Positions 1 to 8,633 of a DNA stretch of 64,000 nt are shown here, piece by piece. The first letter of the stretch is position 1; each line of letters begins with the position of its first letter. Below the pieces are notes generated by a model. The model worked only from the letters and a program-made list of their open reading frames with translations. It was not told the origin of the DNA and searched no databases. The translations under genes were made by a program, and so were the position numbers. The stretch is from NCBI RefSeq assembly GCF_005886805.2, contig NZ_CP045429.1:4531234-4595233 (forward strand). The letters are read 5' to 3'. Origin of the DNA: Pseudoalteromonas rubra (GTDB lineage Bacteria; Pseudomonadota; Gammaproteobacteria; Enterobacterales; Alteromonadaceae).

Positions 1-897
1 ACAAGACTCATCGGCTTTTTGCTCATCATTTTGGTATCGGCATGCACGCAGGCCAGCATCACCCCCTGGATCCCATTTGAGCTGGACAATGGCCACATAA
101 AAGTCCCGGTGACGGTGGCTGGAAAACAAAGCATGGCTATCCTGGACACCGGTGCCCAGCTCAACGCCATCAACCAGAATTTTATCGACTTCCACCAACT
201 GAACCTGGCGCACCATGGCCATGTCCAGATCCAGGGAGTGCATGATACTGAACGCAGAAAGCAATATGCCAATGTCGACGTGGAGATATTTGGGATCAAA
301 ACCAAACTGAGCCAGCTGGCAGGAATAAACATGGGCAATGCGCAGAACAGCCTGCTGATTGGCTCGGGGTTTTTCAGCCAGTTTGTGGTTCAGATTGACT
401 ACCCCAACAGCCGCATACGTATGGTGACCCGAGATGTGATAAACGTCGCCAAGCACGAAAACATCAAAACCCAGCCACACAAAGGCTCTGGTTTACCGAT
501 TGTTCAGGTTGAGATGGCTGGCAAAAAAGTCTGGCTGTTACTGGATACCGGCAGCAACAGCGGCGTGTTGATTAGTCGCCGCCTTGCCGAGGGGCTGGAC
601 TTGATCGGGCCGGAAGACAAGCAAATGGTGTCGCAGGGTGTCAATGCGCAAAGTGCGCTGCGAGCCACCCAACTGGAAGAACTCACATTCGGTCCATTTG
701 TGTTGTCAAACGTACAACTTGCCTACCCGGAAAAAGGCCATAAACTCACTTCCCTTAAGCAATATGCACACACTTCAAGCATGATCAAAGGCAAAAGAGT
801 CAAAGGCATACTTGGCTACGATGTGCTTAAGCATTTTCTGGTTACACTGGACTATGCACGTGGCAACATGCATTTGAGCGTACCAGAGAAGCTCTGA
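1..897 (+). CDS. Retropepsin-like aspartic protease lipoprotein (5' end cut by window edge)
   Basis: The frame is open to base 1, and the only start inside the window is a TTG at 19, so the true Met is probably a few codons upstream of the window. The visible N-terminus is a hydrophobic stretch ending in LVSAC, a lipobox, which suggests a periplasm-facing lipoprotein. Two Asp-Thr-Gly motifs are present, AILDTGAQ (about residue 43 from the TTG) and LLLDTGSNSG (about residue 176). Each sits in a repeated beta-rich domain, as in bacterial tandem retropepsin-like proteins. Substrate unknown. The protease fold call is fairly secure; the lipoprotein call rests on the lipobox alone. Confidence 0.8.
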   Translation, partial: TRLIGFLLIILVSACTQASITPWIPFELDNGHIKVPVTVAGKQSMAILDTGAQLNAINQNFIDFHQLNLAHHGHVQIQGVHDTERRKQYANVDVEIFGIKTKLSQLAGINMGNAQNSLLIGSGFFSQFVVQIDYPNSRIRMVTRDVINVAKHENIKTQPHKGSGLPIVQVEMAGKKVWLLLDTGSNSGVLISRRLAEGLDLIGPEDKQMVSQGVNAQSALRATQLEELTFGPFVLSNVQLAYPEKGHKLTSLKQYAHTSSMIKGKRVKGILGYDVLKHFLVTLDYARGNMHLSVPEKL

Positions 898-971
898 GCG
901 GATATTTTCTGCTTAACCGGGCCTGCTCGTCTATACTTAATGACCACAGTAAGTAAACACGAGGAGGTCCC

Positions 972-1445
972 ATGACTCATCGTATCAGTGCCTACTTAGA
1001 CACACACCTCATCCCTTATCGCGTCATCGAACACGTCGAAAGTCAGTCGTCGTTTGGTTCAGCTTATCTTAGCCAGATCCCCTTACCCCAATTGGCCAAA
1101 GCGGTAATGCTGGAAGACCACGAAAGTAAACGTCTGATGGCTGTGCTGCCAGCCAATTACAAAATCAGCCTGAGCAGCCTCAGTGACGCTCTGAAACGGC
1201 GTTTTCACCTGATGAAAGAACGCCAGGTATATCGGTTGTTTTCTGACTGCAGCCCAGGGGCAGTGCCGCCCATTGCCGATGCGTATCACCTGGATACGGT
1301 CTACGACGACCTACTGCTAAACCAGCCCCATGTATACATAGAATCAGGTGACCATCGTCACCTGTTAAAGCTCGCACAGGCCGATTTTCGCCAGTTGATG
1401 GAAAACGCCAAACATCTGCGTTTTAGCCACGAAACGATGCATTGA
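972..1445 (+). CDS. YbaK/ProX-type aminoacyl-tRNA deacylase domain protein
   Basis: 157 residues, the size of a stand-alone YbaK/EbsC (tRNA-editing) domain. It has the family layout: a short N-terminal helix, then KAVMLED, then VLPANYKISL, and a C-terminal GAVPPI segment followed by YIESGDHRHLLKL. Members hydrolyse mischarged aminoacyl-tRNA such as Cys- or Ala-tRNAPro; which substrate applies here cannot be read from the sequence. GAGGAGG at 961-967 is a very strong ribosome-binding site 4 bases before the ATG. It stands alone between the protease gene and a convergent DUF6482-like gene. Confidence 0.8.
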   Translation: MTHRISAYLDTHLIPYRVIEHVESQSSFGSAYLSQIPLPQLAKAVMLEDHESKRLMAVLPANYKISLSSLSDALKRRFHLMKERQVYRLFSDCSPGAVPPIADAYHLDTVYDDLLLNQPHVYIESGDHRHLLKLAQADFRQLMENAKHLRFSHETMH

Positions 1446-1478
1446 CATACTCCTGCGCCTTGCAACGCAGGCGTGTGG

Positions 1479-1784
1479 CTAGAGTGTTTCTTTGTTTAGG
1501 GGCATCACAAATCGGCAATGGCCGTCGCTGACATTGCCGATCATTTCATCGTAGGCCGTTTCCATATCAAACGTTGCCTGCGTAGCACCCAATTCAGCCA
1601 GCACCAGTTCGGCTTCGCGCAGGGAGTTGTAGGTCATGGTCTTGCCCTGACGATCAGTCAGTAAATGATAGTTGCCCAGCGCATCCAGTCCACCGGCAAG
1701 ATAATGGTTAGAGTCGGCATAGCTGAGGATCACGGCATCCATATGGTTCTGATCAAGCTCGTTTTTTAGTTCGGAACGTAACAT
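1479..1784 (-). CDS. DUF6482-like small protein
   Basis: About 101 residues if translation begins at the ATG at 1784, which has AGGGGG a few bases upstream. A start at 1835 would add 17 residues with no better signal. The sequence contains SNHYLAGGLDALG near the start and AYDEMIGNV near the end. The second resembles the conserved SAYDEMIG ending of the DUF6482 family found in marine Gammaproteobacteria. No signal peptide or membrane segment is visible. Function unknown. It is convergent with the YbaK-type gene, with only 33 bases between the stops. Confidence 0.65.
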   Translation of the reverse strand: MLRSELKNELDQNHMDAVILSYADSNHYLAGGLDALGNYHLLTDRQGKTMTYNSLREAELVLAELGATQATFDMETAYDEMIGNVSDGHCRFVMPLNKETL

Positions 1785-1958
1785 AAAAGCCCCCTGACGG
1801 TACACAGTTAAGATGCAGGGCTGAGCCCTGATCACAAAGGTAAGTTTAGCTCAATTTACGTACAGTTCAGGCAGAGCGATCAACCTGGGCCAACAAGAGT
1901 GGCAAAAATTCCCAACTTATATACAATCAAAACAAACAATAATAACGCCGAATAGCCG

Positions 1959-3224
1959 ATGTCAGTCAGAATTTTTCTCCTGCTGTTAACCCTGATATTA
2001 CTCAGCGGTTGTCAATCTACCCGCTCAGAGCACGCCCCGGAAGAACACCTGACCGGTCACACTACACCCGTGGCCCACATTGAACCTGACCGGCCTTTGC
2101 CTGCACTGCCAACGCCCCATACCAGCGATGACGTCTGGCAGCGTATTCGCATGCAACTCAGCTTTGCCAGCTCGACCCACCCCAGAGTGCTGAAGCGGGT
2201 TAACTGGTATCTGCAACACCCCAAGTATATGCATACCATCAGCGATCGCGCCCGGCCGTACTTATATTATCTGGTGAATGAAGTTGAACGTCGCGGCCTA
2301 CCCATTGAACTGGCCCTGATGCCGCTGATAGAAAGCGACTTTAACGCCCAGGCCTACTCAGAAAAACATGCCTCCGGGCTATGGCAATTGACACCTTTGA
2401 TTGCAAAACACTATGGCGTGACCATAAACCCCTGGTTTGACGGACGACAAGATCTGCTCCAGTCGACCCAGGCGGCGCTCGATTTTCTGGTGTACCTGCA
2501 CAAACGCTTTGACGGAAACTGGTATCATGCCATTGCAGCCTACAATACCGGTGAAGGACGGGTCGCCACCGCCATCGCCCGCAACCGCAAGGCAGGTAAA
2601 CCCACAGACTTTTTCTCGCTGAGCCTGCCAAAGCAAACCCGACATTATGTGCCTAAACTACTGGCCGCGGCCGCTTTGCTAAAACAGCAGCGTATGCACT
2701 TTCCGGCCATCGACAATCAGCCCGCCTTTACCCAACTGGCTCTGGAAAAAGCCGTGATCCTGCCCGACCAACACGACTGGGCAGAACTAGAAGTCCTCAA
2801 CCCCGGTTTTCGACGCTTTCCGGTGCTGCTTAACGGACCAGGTCATGTGCTGGTGCCCACGGCTCGGGCGCAAGAGTGGCAACTGGCCGCCACTGAGTTT
2901 CAGGCACTGCCAGATTCACGCTGGCGGCAAGTGGTGGTTCGCCGGGGCGACAGCCTGAGCCGGATTGCCGGGCAACATAATGTGTCAGTCAGTGAGCTGC
3001 GCCAGTTTAATCAGCTCGATAGCGATATGATCCGCATTGGTCAGACGTTACTGTTACCGTCACGCGAAGAAAAACTGGACTATGTAGTCAAACGCGGCGA
3101 CAGTTTGTGGCGCATCGCAAAGCAATTTGGCGTATCGGTCAAGGACCTGAAGCGCTGGAACCAGCGTGACAATAACCGCCTGCGGCTGGGAGAAACACTG
3201 GCCATTCATCTCTCAGCGCCCTAA
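1959..3224 (+). CDS. mltD: Membrane-bound lytic murein transglycosylase D
   Basis: Cleaves the MurNAc-GlcNAc bond of peptidoglycan, forming 1,6-anhydroMurNAc ends, at the inner face of the outer membrane. The signal peptide ends in the lipobox LLSGC (Cys18). The SLT domain spans about residues 95-240, with the catalytic Glu125 in LIESDFNAQAYS, then ASGLWQL and AYNTGEGRV. Two LysM repeats follow at about 324-367 and 374-418 (RRGDSLSRIAG and KRGDSLWRIAK) and bind glycan. The length of 421 is normal for a two-LysM MltD. A membrane protein of unknown role starts about 25 bases downstream, so the two may be co-transcribed. Confidence 0.95.
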   Translation: MSVRIFLLLLTLILLSGCQSTRSEHAPEEHLTGHTTPVAHIEPDRPLPALPTPHTSDDVWQRIRMQLSFASSTHPRVLKRVNWYLQHPKYMHTISDRARPYLYYLVNEVERRGLPIELALMPLIESDFNAQAYSEKHASGLWQLTPLIAKHYGVTINPWFDGRQDLLQSTQAALDFLVYLHKRFDGNWYHAIAAYNTGEGRVATAIARNRKAGKPTDFFSLSLPKQTRHYVPKLLAAAALLKQQRMHFPAIDNQPAFTQLALEKAVILPDQHDWAELEVLNPGFRRFPVLLNGPGHVLVPTARAQEWQLAATEFQALPDSRWRQVVVRRGDSLSRIAGQHNVSVSELRQFNQLDSDMIRIGQTLLLPSREEKLDYVVKRGDSLWRIAKQFGVSVKDLKRWNQRDNNRLRLGETLAIHLSAP

Positions 3225-3248
3225 CCAACTGTGAAAAGGACACGCCGC

Positions 3249-4040
3249 ATGACACAACAGGAAACCACATCAAACACTCAGCATGACGACCAAAACGTGA
3301 CGGTTTTACCAGATCCTGACCAGCCGGACGAGATTCATCACCCCAAATCCAAGCGGTTTTTTCAGGGTAAGCAACTGCGGCTGTCTCGCTCCAAAATGAA
3401 TACGGTGCTGGCCTTGTGTGCCATGTTGATCTCAGCGGCCTCTTTTTACGCCACCTATATGCAGGCGAAAGCTGCGCAGGAGCAGGTAGCTGCGGCAGAG
3501 CGGCAATTGGAAGCAGAAACCTGGCCCTGGCTGCAATTCAACTACAGCAACTTTGATCTCGAGTCAGAACGACCCAGGATCACCGTAGGCATCCTCAACT
3601 CGGGCACCGGCCCGGCCCTGATAAAGTGGGTGCAATACCATTACCGGGGCCAGACCTACGACTCCATCATCGCCCTGTTTGATGCCTGCTGTAATATCAG
3701 TGCGTATCGTGAAGCACTCGACAGCGCGCAGCAGGATGACAATGACATTAACATGCTGGCCAAATTTGGCTGGTACGTTACCAGTCGGGCCGAGCACTCG
3801 CTGCTTGCGGATGGCGCCTCTCTGCCTCTGTTCACCATGCAAAAAAGTAATTTTAACAACCGCTTATGGGATAAAATCGACAGCATGTCTGAACAAGTCG
3901 AGGTCTATACCTGTTATTGCTCACTGCTTGAGCAGTGCTATATTTCTACAGTCGACTCGCATGTATCCCCGGTTTCCGATTGCACCGCGGGTAAGCTGAC
4001 ACTCGCGCAACGTGATAATTCATCCACAGTGGAGCATTAA
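3249..4040 (+). CDS. Single-pass membrane protein of unknown function
   Basis: Not assigned to a family. I place the start at the ATG at 3249 because AAGGA at 3236-3240 is well spaced from it; a GTG at 3231 lies upstream of that ribosome-binding site. About 263 residues: a polar N-terminus of some 45 residues, one transmembrane segment (NTVLALCAMLISAASFYATY), then a short coiled-coil-like stretch rich in Ala, Gln and Glu. An Ig-like or beta-rich domain of about 170 residues follows, containing WPWLQF and ILNSGTGPALI. This layout (one membrane helix, then an LxNxGxGPA domain) is seen in many uncharacterised proteobacterial proteins. Confidence 0.6.
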   Translation: MTQQETTSNTQHDDQNVTVLPDPDQPDEIHHPKSKRFFQGKQLRLSRSKMNTVLALCAMLISAASFYATYMQAKAAQEQVAAAERQLEAETWPWLQFNYSNFDLESERPRITVGILNSGTGPALIKWVQYHYRGQTYDSIIALFDACCNISAYREALDSAQQDDNDINMLAKFGWYVTSRAEHSLLADGASLPLFTMQKSNFNNRLWDKIDSMSEQVEVYTCYCSLLEQCYISTVDSHVSPVSDCTAGKLTLAQRDNSSTVEH

Positions 4041-4045
4041 CGGGT

Positions 4046-4702
4046 TTGTTAAAACGACTTTTATCTAAACATCGTACGTCATCACCTGCCGTGAGGCACA
4101 TTTGCCACTTTGAAGGCGTGATCGACCACTTATATTTAGATACCCGGAGTAATCCCACCATAGGTGTGGGCTTTCATGTGACCTGCCAGGATGCCTTTAC
4201 CCGGCTAAGCTTACGGGACAAACGCACCAACAAACCCGCCAGTCGAGCGCAAAAACAGCAAGAATACAACACATTAAAACGCCTGCCCGCAGGGAAAACA
4301 GCCCGATGGTATGCGCAACACTGTACTTTGCACCTGCCACACAGTGAGAGTATGCGCCTGCTTGAGCAACAGATCGCTGCTTTTGAACACGAACTGGCGC
4401 GCCTGATTAATCCCCAAAATGGTTATATCCGCGCCTATCAGCAACTCCCAAACAGTGTTCAGCTTGCTTTACTGGACCTGGCATATAACCTGGGCACACC
4501 CAACCTCAGCAGCCGCTGGCCCAAACTCTTGGCCGCCTTGAAACGAGAAGACTGGCGACAGGCCGCGGATGAATGCGCACGTAAACACGTGAGTAAAGCG
4601 CGTAACCAGGCCACCCGGCAGTTGTTTATACAAGCTGCTAGCGGCGATAACCTGATAGCCAGGCTGTTCCGCCGGCTGTGGAGCAAGCTGTGCCGCTCGT
4701 GA
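4046..4702 (+). CDS. GH24-like lysozyme / endolysin-type protein
   Basis: 218 residues from a TTG start five bases after the preceding stop. The N-terminal part has the phage-lysozyme signature: a Glu in HFEGVIDHLYLD followed by PTIGVGFHVT, matching the E-x(8)-Y-x-D/T and TIGxGH pattern of T4-type and lambdoid R-type muramidases. Later NSVQLALLDLAYNLG matches the family's core helix. No signal peptide is visible. The insert between TIGVG and the core helix is longer and more basic than usual. It is probably a domesticated endolysin-like muramidase; activity is uncertain because the usual catalytic Asp position could not be aligned with certainty. Confidence 0.65.
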   Translation: MLKRLLSKHRTSSPAVRHICHFEGVIDHLYLDTRSNPTIGVGFHVTCQDAFTRLSLRDKRTNKPASRAQKQQEYNTLKRLPAGKTARWYAQHCTLHLPHSESMRLLEQQIAAFEHELARLINPQNGYIRAYQQLPNSVQLALLDLAYNLGTPNLSSRWPKLLAALKREDWRQAADECARKHVSKARNQATRQLFIQAASGDNLIARLFRRLWSKLCRS

Positions 4703-5742
4703 CGCTGGCCGATCTGTTTTTTCGTTTTAATGCCATCGGATTGCTGCTTGCCCTGATGTTGTTTAACTGGCCCAGATTGAACCAGGCTGAGCGCTGCCTC
4801 AGCACGGCACTGGCACTCTGCCTGAGCCTGTTTTTACTCCTCACTCAGCCACTGCCCGAATGGCGCTTTAATCCGCTGCGTAACCTGTTTCTCGCGGGGA
4901 CCGAACTATTGCCACTGATGCTCTGTGCATCGGCCTGGTACCTGATCAACCAACGCGTTCCATGTTCGCTGAACAAATCCTGGGGGCGCTGGTTGCTTGG
5001 CGGATCCCTGCTGGCCAGTAGCAGCGTCTTCCTGCTCTACGGCAGCGATACCCATTGGCATACGGTGATGCATTTGCTCAGTGCGCTGGCGATGTGTGCC
5101 ACTTTGTATTATTGCCTGGCCAATTTTAATGATGATCTGGTCAATCACCGCCGTCACCTGAGGTTAATTTTAGCGACCTTTGCCCTGCTACACTGCTTGT
5201 TGCTGGTCGGGTTTGAGCTCAGCGCCAGCCTGATCCGGCGCGACCCGCTCTTCCTGCTGGCGAATGCTATCCTGGTGTTTTGTTTATTGCTGTTGGTGAC
5301 CTGTCTGTCACGTCCGTCACGCACATCTCGCCAGGTACATGCACAGGCTGACACCCAGCCAGTCCCGGTAAAATGGCAAAGTACCTATCAGGCGCTGAAT
5401 ACCTTGCTTGAACAGGGCATCTATCGTGAGCCAGAACTGACCATAGGGACCCTTGCCGAGCGCCTGGCGATCCCGCCTCACCAGTTGCGTGTGCTTATCA
5501 ATCAACAACTTGGCTTCAACAACTTCTCACAGTTTGTTAATCAGCATCGCCTGACGTATGCCGCTAAACAACTGCGAGATGTGACACAGGCCCGCACAGC
5601 CATCCTGAGCATCGCCTACGAGGCTGGGTTCAATTCGATTGGCCCGTTTAATCGCGCTTTCAAGCAGTTTTATCAGCTCACCCCGGGGGAATACCGCAAG
5701 CAAGCCCTTAATCAGCCGCAGATAAGTGAAAAGACTCTATAG
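4699..5742 (+). CDS. AraC-family regulator with N-terminal membrane domain
   Basis: About 347 residues. Three in-frame GTG codons are possible starts (4678, 4690, 4699). The last overlaps the preceding stop as GTGA, which suggests translational coupling. The N-terminal two thirds are strongly hydrophobic, with about six to seven predicted helices. The C-terminal 110 residues are an HTH_18 AraC DNA-binding domain: LTIGTLAERLAIPPHQL for the first helix-turn-helix, then AILSIAYEAGFNSIGPFNRAFKQ and the closing TPGEYRK. The membrane domain probably senses a signal directly. Target genes unknown. The 3' end overlaps the convergent thpR by 35 bases. Confidence 0.85.
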   Translation: MTLADLFFRFNAIGLLLALMLFNWPRLNQAERCLSTALALCLSLFLLLTQPLPEWRFNPLRNLFLAGTELLPLMLCASAWYLINQRVPCSLNKSWGRWLLGGSLLASSSVFLLYGSDTHWHTVMHLLSALAMCATLYYCLANFNDDLVNHRRHLRLILATFALLHCLLLVGFELSASLIRRDPLFLLANAILVFCLLLLVTCLSRPSRTSRQVHAQADTQPVPVKWQSTYQALNTLLEQGIYREPELTIGTLAERLAIPPHQLRVLINQQLGFNNFSQFVNQHRLTYAAKQLRDVTQARTAILSIAYEAGFNSIGPFNRAFKQFYQLTPGEYRKQALNQPQISEKTL

Positions 5743-6238
5743 GCTGATAGATCAGCCCCCGGGTATCACAACGATATGAATGATAAAGATGAAACTGCGT
5801 AACCGACAATATCAACGGGGTCATTGGCGCATGCACCACAGGCTCAGTTTTGTGACCGCGAAATAAGGTAATGTGCGGCGAGAAAGGCAAGCGATCGCGA
5901 TGTAGCCCCAGCTCAGTACCTAAAGCCCGTAGCGGCTCAGCCAGCGCACGTAACTGTGATGGCACCGGCTCGGGGCGTAAATAGAAAATCCCATTGCCCG
6001 ACCAGTAACCCGTATGGGCAAAGGTGAGGGTAAATTCAGGGACCTGCAATTGATGGGCAAACGCCACCAACTCTGCGTCATGCTGCGCCTCAACCTGGCC
6101 TAAGAAAGCCAGGGTCAGGTGCCAGTTTTCCTGCTTAGTTGGGGCTTTGCTGGCACTCACTTGTGTCCGCAGCCAGGCAGCAATCTGCGCCTGACCGGGC
6201 TCATCTACTTCAATGCCAAAAAACAGGCGTTTTGTCAT
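5708..6238 (-). CDS. thpR: RNA 2',3'-cyclic phosphodiesterase (LigT/2H family)
   Basis: Opens 2',3'-cyclic phosphates on RNA to 2'-phosphates and can ligate tRNA halves in vitro. The two catalytic H-x-T-L motifs of the 2H phosphoesterase superfamily are intact: HLTLAFLG (His40) and HITLFRG (His122). The N-terminus RLFFGIEVDE and the length of 176 are typical. It runs opposite to the AraC gene and overlaps its end. Confidence 0.92.
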   Translation of the reverse strand: MTKRLFFGIEVDEPGQAQIAAWLRTQVSASKAPTKQENWHLTLAFLGQVEAQHDAELVAFAHQLQVPEFTLTFAHTGYWSGNGIFYLRPEPVPSQLRALAEPLRALGTELGLHRDRLPFSPHITLFRGHKTEPVVHAPMTPLILSVTQFHLYHSYRCDTRGLIYQPIESFHLSAAD

Positions 6239-6312
6239 ACGTTACTCCCGGTTGTTAACCTGAGTATCGCTCAATACCGGTTTTTTCCCAACCTCATGCG
6301 TCCATCGGACAG

Positions 6313-7041
6313 TTACTGTGCGCGGGCATAGCGTCGCTCAATAAACAGGCCAAGCAGGCCGGCAACGAACAACACCATGCCGATAAACTGCATCCAGGCA
6401 TTGCCCGCACGCGGCACGCTGCGCTCTTGATCTGCCTTTAGTTCAAAGTAGCGGCGTCCATTTTCTACCGGTTGTACAAAGGCACTGCCGCGATACTCAA
6501 AACTGAAAAACAATTCTGGTGCCTGACGTTTTTGGTACATTAACCGCATTGCGTCAAAGTCTTCCCGACTTGCTATTTCAGTTTCACTGACATAGCGCGA
6601 CCAGCGGGTATAAAGATCCAGCGGCTCTCCCTCGCGCAGTTCACCATGAGAAAAGTACTCGTACTGATGCTCCGGCAGAAAAATCGTCCGATAGCCACTG
6701 TAAAACAGCGCACAGCCCAATGAAATACACACCAGTGCCGTTATCAGCCAACTGCGTCTGCGCGCCAGCCGGTGCTTATCCAGATTCTGATACCAGGCCT
6801 CAATATCCGGGATCTGCGTGAGATTCTGTCTGTCTCCTTGCTCAGTCAGCCCCGCCATAAAGCTGTCCAGATCCAGTTGAAGTGCTGCCAGCAGTTTTCT
6901 GAACACGTCATTAGACGGTATGGAGTGGTCGTTCTCCAGTTTCGATAAATAACTCTGCTCGACCGTCATTTGCGTTGCCAGTTGTGGCTGACTCAATGCT
7001 TGCTGTTGTCTTAATTGTTTGATGTATTGTCCGAGTGTCAT
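6313..7041 (-). CDS. XRE-family regulator with two membrane helices
   Basis: 242 residues. Residues 1-60 are a Cro/CI-type helix-turn-helix (LGQYIKQLRQQQALSQPQLA, then SYLSKLENDHSIPS). A membrane helix follows at about 97-118, then a roughly 85-residue soluble domain that probably faces the periplasm, then a second helix at about 212-235 before a basic tail. This layout suggests a membrane-bound DNA-binding protein. It is divergent from the beta-lactamase-like gene at 7329 with a 287-base shared upstream region, so it may regulate that gene (inference). Confidence 0.75.
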   Translation of the reverse strand: MTLGQYIKQLRQQQALSQPQLATQMTVEQSYLSKLENDHSIPSNDVFRKLLAALQLDLDSFMAGLTEQGDRQNLTQIPDIEAWYQNLDKHRLARRRSWLITALVCISLGCALFYSGYRTIFLPEHQYEYFSHGELREGEPLDLYTRWSRYVSETEIASREDFDAMRLMYQKRQAPELFFSFEYRGSAFVQPVENGRRYFELKADQERSVPRAGNAWMQFIGMVLFVAGLLGLFIERRYARAQ

Positions 7042-7328
7042 GACCAGGTCCTTATGTTGTTAGAATTATGGCCAGTCTTGGTAAGTCATGGATTAATGAC
7101 AAGATGAATATCCAAGCATACGCAGGAATACAGCACCATACCAGCCTCAGACCACTTAGGATCCAGGAAAAACCGGTGAAAACTATCGAAAAAATCGCGT
7201 GACATTGCACACGACATCGCACCATTTACCTGTCATTTTTAATTTCGGCTAGCATTTTTCATTTTAAGTAAGATTTAAAAGCTTTTTTATCAGATAGTTA
7301 AATAAACTTATTGCGTTAAGGAAAGAAA

Positions 7329-8633
7329 ATGAAATCCCTAATTAGTGTGCTGATCTTACTGCTGACTACGCTACTACTCTATTTCGGCTGGCCCGTTTAC
7401 CAGTTTTTTGCTTTTAATCTGCAAAAAGTACCGGTACTGGCCTCAGCCACACCTCTGCCCGCAGGGCCGCTGCCCTATCAGGCAAATCATGCGTCCGGGC
7501 ATGCGATTTTCGCCAGCAAAGCCGAAGCAATACTCAACACAGTCCGGGCCGCCAGTAATGCGCCTGGGATCTCGGCGGCCGTGGCCTATCAGGGGCAGCT
7601 GATCTGGCAGGGCGCTTTGGGCTATGCCGATATTGCGACACGCACACCACTGACGCCAGAGCATCAGTTTCGCATTGGCAGCACCTCAAAAGCGGTAACC
7701 GCCACATTGATGGCCAAACTCATGCAAACTCAGGGCTTTCAATTGGATACTCCCCTAAGCGACAGCCTGACGCCGCTCCCGAATCCGGCATGGCGAGATA
7801 TTACGGCGCGCCACCTGGCATCGCACAGCGCCGGATTACCTCATTACAAAGGCAACGAAGACTTACTGGGGTTTTATCATTCGCTCAGCCTGACTCATCA
7901 ATTTGATCGAGTACAGGATGCCGTGGCCTTATTTGATGAAGGCCCGCTGCGCTCAGTACCGGGCGACGCCTTTTATTACTCCAGTTACGGCACAGTGCTG
8001 CTGAGCGCGGTGCTGGCGCAGCATGCTCAACGGCCGTACCTGGATTTATTGCAACATCATATATTCAGGCCACTGGGTATGACACGCAGTGGCGCTGAGT
8101 CGACCGCTGACAAGCTGGCCACCTTTTACTTTAATCGTCGTGGGCAAGATACACAGTATATTCCGTGGCGCACAGTGAATCTCAGCCATCGCCTGGCCGG
8201 TGGCGGTTTGATCAGCACACCGAGCGATCTGGTGCGGCTGGGCAGTGGTTATCTGGACCCCAGCTACTTACACACCGATGTACGTGCACAGATCTGGGCA
8301 CCACAGCGCCTTAATCACGGCAAGGTGAATCCGCAAAACTATGCACTGGGGTGGCGCCGTCATGAGTACCAGCCTGGCGATACGCCATTATTTACCTACT
8401 ACCACCACGGCGGCGTATCACGCGGATCACAAAGTATGTTGATTGTGGTGCCTGAGCATCAGCTCAGCGTGGCGGTCAATATCAACAGCAAAACCAAACC
8501 GTTCAGAACTTTTGGCCAGGCGTCATTATTACTGGCTGACGCTTATGTGCAGCTAACAGCGCAGGCTCAGCGTGATGTACCCGATAAGCTTGTCAGCGCA
8601 GCCTCCAGTACTGCGTCTTTACCGGCAAAATAG
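7329..8633 (+). CDS. Class C beta-lactamase-like serine hydrolase
   Basis: 434 residues. An N-terminal hydrophobic segment (about 1-28) is a signal anchor. The beta-lactamase/PBP fold carries the S-x-x-K motif GSTSK (Ser118, Lys121), a YSS motif in FYYSSYG in place of the usual Y-x-N, and HHGG in place of KTG. These are features of the esterase or peptidase branch (LACTB/EstB-like) rather than true AmpC. Ribosome-binding site AAGGAAAG lies just before the ATG. The 3' end overlaps the convergent TPR/S41-like gene by 67 bases. Substrate unknown. Confidence 0.85.
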   Translation: MKSLISVLILLLTTLLLYFGWPVYQFFAFNLQKVPVLASATPLPAGPLPYQANHASGHAIFASKAEAILNTVRAASNAPGISAAVAYQGQLIWQGALGYADIATRTPLTPEHQFRIGSTSKAVTATLMAKLMQTQGFQLDTPLSDSLTPLPNPAWRDITARHLASHSAGLPHYKGNEDLLGFYHSLSLTHQFDRVQDAVALFDEGPLRSVPGDAFYYSSYGTVLLSAVLAQHAQRPYLDLLQHHIFRPLGMTRSGAESTADKLATFYFNRRGQDTQYIPWRTVNLSHRLAGGGLISTPSDLVRLGSGYLDPSYLHTDVRAQIWAPQRLNHGKVNPQNYALGWRRHEYQPGDTPLFTYYHHGGVSRGSQSMLIVVPEHQLSVAVNINSKTKPFRTFGQASLLLADAYVQLTAQAQRDVPDKLVSAASSTASLPAK

